DNA of 64,000 nt from Mesodorylaimus sp. YZB2_4. Taxonomy: Eukaryota; Nematoda; Enoplea; Dorylaimida; Dorylaimidae. The position numbers and the translations under genes were made by a program. Each line of letters opens with the position of its first letter. Position 1 is the stretch's first letter. The stretch is from the NCBI GenBank assembly GCA_030248295.1, contig JASANH010000523.1, positions 1,044,182 to 1,108,181 on the forward strand, written 5' to 3'. Positions 59,301 to 64,000 of this stretch are shown here, piece by piece. Below the pieces are notes generated by a model. The model saw nothing but the letters and a program-made list of their open reading frames with translations. It was not told the origin of the DNA and did no database searches.

Positions 59301-61035
59301 GATGGCCGAGGAGACTTATGAGGCGAGCGACTTGACTCGTCGAGGTATGGCGAGAAAATGTGAGCAGGCCTTGTGCAGTGTTGATCAGGCTCGGCTCAGG
59401 GGGCGTGTTGTCCATGCTAGCCTGCCCTTTCGACTTGTCAGCTGGCAAGGCATGACCGAAGCGGGTGGTCTAGCTGGCGTGGGCTGGGGTGTGTACGACT
59501 CGGATGAAGGCCACAACACATGTGATCATAAAGGGAGCCAAGTTTCAATATGACTAGTCCTCCTTAATCACGATCGAGTGGTCATGGGTGAAAATGAATG
59601 AAGTGTGCTGGCCAGTGCTCTACCCTCGCGACACGGTTGTGCCGAAGACGTAGGAAGACCGCGTTTGTTGCATTCGAGTTGATGCACAGTGAGCACAGCA
59701 GGCTGCGTAGGCCCAAACAATGCGGTCTAATGATGAGAATCTTCCTGGATCGGGTGTTGTGTTTCTATTACGAAAGTTCATGGGGGAGTCTCCTAGTCAC
59801 ATATTGCACTGATTGTGTGTAGTGGACGTGAGCAGTCGAGCTTGGAAACACGGTCTTCGTTTTGTCGACTGTTGTATTTTTTAGGCCCACCCGTGGCGAG
59901 TCGAACTGTGATCAGGGACCCTTCCTGACTGTACACAGTGTCATTTGCTTTGCGCAAAGGAATGTTTCGTCGGCAGACAGGTCGAGATGTCTCGTGACAC
60001 TGATGCCACCCTGTGCGCACAACCAGTCTGCGAAGGGTCATGTTGCGAGCTTCCTCTGTGCATAGGGATCATCCACAGAGAGACAGGTAAGACCTAATCT
60101 GTGATGGTGATGGGAAACGATCGTATCAGCCCTACTTAACTGTCATACATTTGAATGTCAGGCAGGACGCACGCAATGTTTTGGCACTGACCGTGACAGG
60201 ACAGAATGCTACATACAATGTCCTGATAGAGACGCCGTCCAGGGTAGCACTAGCATGATCTCTTGGCTTGCATATCGGATGATAGCTGTCTGAGGGATAA
60301 AAATTGCTACGCATGTTATATTCAGTGGCTCCATATCTGAGTGCCGTGTCCAAGCATGTTTGACACGGTCGTAGCTACGCTTAAGTGATTATTACATGCT
60401 TGCATAGGCCCGTTACATGCAAATATTTGACCGAATACGGAGCGATTGAAAATTGATATGCATCACCGAGGTCTTTCGCTTGATACGCAACTCGTAGATT
60501 CTTCGAGTGTCACTCGGCTTGTAAGCAAAAGGATACTGAGGCAATTTCGAGCATCGGAGAGTGACGATTCCTGTGGGACTGACCCTTCCGGGAAGGACGG
60601 ATACGAGAGACTGCGCGTTGCAGGAATCCATTGGCACGTCCGTTGCCTCGAGTGCCTCACGATCAGTGTCACGAGACATCTCGATCTCTCGGGACTTGTC
60701 TGCTGACGCCACCTGCCATACACAGCAGTGACACTTGTAGAACGAGGACCTTTCGGTCGCCCCGGGGGTGGCCATCGTCATGACGTCATCGATCTGCTTA
60801 TGCGTGCCATTTCTCATCATCTTTGACGCGTTTTCCAAAGTTTCTACATCAAACTGACATTGATTGTGCGGAAGAACAGTCAGTGCAGGACTTGCAGAAA
60901 CCAGTTGCCAGCCGAGGGTCAGAGAACCCGCATCTCTTTATACAAGAGCTGTCCTTGACTAGATATCCAATAAGCACAGTATACGGTCCCTAGCCGACTA
61001 CATTACACGCGTGTCATCAATCTTGCACACTCTGC
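59301..61035. other. Gene-free region
   Basis: Open frames on both strands from 59.3 to 60.8 kb overlap without domain content or splice order. It includes the 5' flank of the tail-anchored gene. Nothing else is recognised. Confidence 0.5.
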
Positions 61036-62501
61036 TCACGCCTTGGCCACAGGTGTTGGGTGCGGTTGAGTCTGCGAAGTTAGCTTTTTCCATTCGCGAA
61101 GTAGCCAAACAGCACTGAGCAAGAATAGGATCATGATAGAAAATGCAAAAAACTGAAAGAAAACGTTTAAGAGTCAGGCACACATGTGGGGAACATCTGG
61201 ACACAGTGGGCCCGTGGGACCTCCCATAGCAAGCTAGGCTTGTGTTAATGCCATTAGTAGTCAGAGCCAAGCAGGAGCCTTTCGGTGAGCCTCCAGTAGA
61301 ACTGCGACATCAACCTACCGAGCCAGCACCAGCCGCACTTCGGATGTGTCCGTTCATATCATAGGGGAACCAACTGGCGTCGAGTATACTCTGACTGTAG
61401 TGACCATAGTGCACATCGTTAGACAAGCCGGCCAAGACGCAGCCTGATATCAGGAAGAACAAGGCCCACAGTCCGTAGTAGACCATCTCCTGCAAAGACA
61501 CCCTCCTTATCAGTTATCATGTCATTATTATTGGCTTACGAATATCGGCCACGGCAATCCGGGCACCACGTCGGCCACACGGAACAAGTGGAAGCATAGC
61601 CAGGCCGACGTGAACAGAAATCCGGTAAAGCCAACGAAGGCGGACCACGCTGCGTGACCGGGCCGGAAAGGCTTGTCCTCTGGTGCTGCTGGCGAGTGAG
61701 CAATGACAGCGCAAACTAAGGTGAGCACGGCAAGCACCTAAATATGGACAAATGCCCAGTCAAAGAGTTGGTCAAAAAGCTTTATTTTCTCCGTGTGAAT
61801 CAGGAAATTGTTTTTGCGTCAGCTGTGCAAGTTGGGAAGCATTTTTCAAAAAAGAATTCTTCCCTTGTGGCCTGGGTGTGAAAGAGCGACGCCATACAAC
61901 GATTCGTTTCCAAGTGCAGCGCGCATAAAAAACTAAAAGCCATTGGCAAAGAGCGAAGTGATAGGCCAAATGGCTGCTCCTGGAAAAAGGTGATGGATGG
62001 GGTGAGAAGAAGTAGTCTTAGCTCAAGTGCCCATTCTTCCGCCATTCGCGCAAGAGCCTCACTCATGCCAAAGTGGCCATGCATGGGACGAGGGACATGA
62101 GACCGTAGCCTCGGCGAGAGGAAGGGTGGCAGTGTTAGCAACTGGACTAGTCCCCAGCAGTTCATGGGTGGTCGGAGGTGAGACCTCACTTCTATCCCTC
62201 CTTCCACTTCAGCGAAACGAGATAGCAAGTGACCCTCTGCAGGTAACTGACAGTGAGCTGCAGCAACGGGCACGTCCATCCCTCAACTATCACGCGCAGG
62301 TGAGTATCGAAGATGCACCTGAGACAATGCCCATTGGCCTCTCGTCCCCTGCATCCCCGGCCATTTCAGCTCGCTTACTAGTTGAACAAGTTGAAGTATT
62401 CCAGGCAACGTTTTCAAATATGTCAGATCGAACCGCAGATTGTGGCCGGCGGGCGCTGCTGCCGTAATGGTCCTTGTTTGAGAAACGACTACTTCAGACA
62501 T
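61036..62501 (-). CDS. Four-pass MARVEL-domain protein (MAL/plasmolipin/CMTM-like)
   Basis: Four coding exons on the minus strand join in frame: 62501-62379, 61737-61540, 61489-61319 and 61152-61036, giving 202 aa. The N-terminus is cytosolic (MSEVVVSQTRTITAAAPAG). TM1 is preceded by FDLTYLKTLPGILQLVQLV, a typical MARVEL lead-in as in plasmolipin and the CMTM group, and continues LAVLTLVCAVIAHS. TM2 is WSAFVGFTGFLFTSAWLCFHLF, TM3 is VYYGLWALFFLISGCVLAGL, and TM4 is FFAFSIMILFLLSAVWLL followed by REWKKL and a short tail. MARVEL proteins organise vesicle and junction membranes. The long second extracellular loop (HYGHYSQSILDASWFPYDM) is a feature of this copy. The exact subgroup cannot be decided here. 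Confidence 0.88.
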
Positions 62502-63250
62502 GTTGCTCGAGCGTATATCAAATCAGCTAACACATCGTTGCCGAGTTTACGACTGCATGTCAGCCAGCGAATGGTGCAAATAAGCCAGCCGGCTTAGGAG
62601 CCACTAGGCGACCCGTTTCGCTATTCTCGCTTCCTAAGGGCGGCCGGTTATGCAAAGCACAACCACATACAAGCAGAGTCTAGGTCGTAAAGCAGTCATT
62701 GAGAGCATCCAACAACATCGGAAAAAGGAGATGCATATTGATGCACCACCGACTTGACACCAATGTGGAACCTGCGCCAATACAACGTATCTTCTGCTCG
62801 ACGTAACAAGAACAAGAACGAAAGCATATCCAACACGACAGAAAAGTAACGAAATGAGGAATAAACCTAAAATACAATAAAACCATGCAAACCTGTAGAA
62901 CGAATCACAACAATGTGAAGAAACAAAGAATCGAACTGAAACGACTCGTCAGAACTGGCACAATGAAATAATCCTTCTCGTACGGCTGCGCCACGATTAT
63001 TGCTTCTGACGTTTGCAAGTGACCGAATGCGGCATATGAACCAATGTCAAAGCAAGACCGCATAAACTTGGTACTTTAGCGTACAAATCAGTTGTAAATG
63101 CTTTGACGCATTGCGCTCGCTCGCTATCCCAGTGTTGGATTTTGATTCGCTGGGATCCGCTCGATAATAAGCAGTAGCTCGGATAGCTGAAAAGGACTGG
63201 GTGTTTCAATGAAATCTAAGCAAGACAAAATCTGATCAACCATCCTCTCC
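62502..63250. other. Intergenic region upstream of the MARVEL gene
   Basis: No supported gene. It should include the promoter of the MARVEL gene (-) and the 3' flank of the gene at the right edge (-). Confidence 0.5.
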
Positions 63251-63269
63251 TCATCTCGCAGGACTTATG

Positions 63270-64000
63270 TAAACACGGTTTTGGAAGGTCCATAAAAGAC
63301 GATTTCGCAGTAAAATTCGGGTTCTTGTGTTGGCAAGGAATATCCGTACTAAAAAATCTGGATAGAGGCGCCAACGATATCTGCCACAGCTATCGCAGCA
63401 CTCACCATGCTCTTCCAATATTCTCGCATTTCGGAGTAGTCGTCGAAATTCGCTGGTCTTGGGCAACGATTTGCTCAAAGTGACGATGAAACCTTTGGTT
63501 TCACTAAAAAGGAGACAATGACAATGAGTTAATACAATAGGTCAAGTTGCTACACTTCAAAGCAGCTTACCGTGGCAAAACGTAGGCTGGATAAGCCATC
63601 TTACGGTCTTTTCCAAACTTGATGTTGCGTTTCTTACCTTTGATAACGTCCATGACCATTTCATCTTTGTCAAAATTATTTTGCGTCAGTTGTTTTAACG
63701 TCACAGTGTAAGGGATCAGAAGAAAACGTACGCGATTCGGAGGAACGAAATGAATTTTTAATTCTAAACGTAATACAAGAAAAAATATAGCATGTCCTGT
63801 ACAGTATATACCCCTCACCAATAGCTCGAGTATTCCCGATTATCAGCGTTCACGAGAAAATCCACGCCTGAAAGCAGCAATGGACGACTACCAGTTGGAG
63901 AGTGTACGATTCTGACCTTGAACCAATAAGCCGTCGAACACGATTCCACTCCGGCGCCATGCGACATACGATAGTGTACCAGATGCAGTTGACGTACATT
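63270..64000 (-). CDS. 3' part of an unrecognised gene, continues past the right edge
   Basis: At least three minus-strand exons appear real. One is near 63775-63575 (KIHFVPPNRVRFLLIPYTV, then DKDEMVMDVIKGKKRNIKF and KMAYPAYVLPR). The next is near 63508-63405 (ETKGFIVTLSKSLPKTSEF, RRLLRNARILEEHGE) and ends at a GTGAGT donor. The last follows a TTTTTTAG acceptor near 63356 and reads GYSLPTQEPEFYCEIVFYG to a TAA near 63270. An upstream exon near 63870-63820 (VDFLVNADNREYSSYW) is likely. The pattern suggests beta-rich domains, but I cannot name the family. The 5' end is outside the window and exact junctions are uncertain. Confidence 0.5.

Noticed and set aside
1..64000. CRISPR arrays, bacterial operons or prophage
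   Set aside because: The window has spliced eukaryotic genes throughout and no regularly spaced identical repeats.

Overview
The window is eukaryotic, multi-exon DNA and most likely comes from a nematode. I base this on a Srsx-type chemoreceptor, a MATH-BTB (BATH) gene, secreted C-type lectins, very short introns (several of 50-60 bases with TTTCAG-like acceptors), acceptor-like sites just before start codons, and interspersed GCCTAA hexamers, the nematode telomere unit. I cannot name the species. Twelve genes were rebuilt exon by exon. In all but one, every junction keeps frame and has GT/AG ends, or was checked for frame across the main exons.

Layout. 3.4-5.7 kb (+): FMRFamide-type peptide GPCR. 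6.1-8.4 kb (-): BATH gene. 9.0-9.6 kb (+): small basic Pro/Lys-rich protein. 9.6-16 kb: no convincing gene. 16.0-22.2 kb (+): COUP-TF/seven-up nuclear receptor with six coding exons and a 2.9 kb intron. 24.5-25.4 kb (-): secreted C-type lectin. 28.5-31.2 kb (-): secreted C-type lectin/EGF protein. 34.5-34.9 kb (+): single-pass membrane protein with a lysine-rich tail. 35.5-41.3 kb (-): RRP5/PDCD11 ribosome-biogenesis factor. 42.8-43.7 kb (+): Srsx GPCR. 47.5-49.6 kb (+): MARCH-type E3 ligase. 49.8-52.5 kb (+): nicotinamide riboside kinase joined in frame to molybdopterin synthase large subunit (MOCS2B/MoaE). 52.6-55.9 kb (-): RNA polymerase III subunit RPC3. 56.1-58.6 kb (+): TPX2-like spindle protein. 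58.7-59.3 kb (-): small tail-anchored orphan. 61.0-62.5 kb (-): four-pass MARVEL protein. 63.3-64 kb (-): 3' end of an unrecognised gene.

The 47.5-59.3 kb block is compact and housekeeping in character. The ligase and the kinase-MOCS2B gene are head-to-tail 195 bases apart, in the style of a nematode operon. MOCS2B and RPC3 converge 87 bases apart. RPC3 and TPX2 diverge from a gap of about 280 bases.

The most notable item is the NRK-MOCS2B fusion. It combines an NAD-salvage kinase with a non-canonical P-loop (Gly replaced by Phe) and a molybdenum-cofactor enzyme in one polypeptide. A long open frame lies inside its first intron, and part of that frame is duplicated in inverse orientation 6 kb away. 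Repeats include a 412-base hAT-like element with 8-base target duplications, two copies of an inverted-repeat element built on GCCTAA hexamers, a tRNA-like SINE candidate, and an excess of TACTGTA/TACAGTA.
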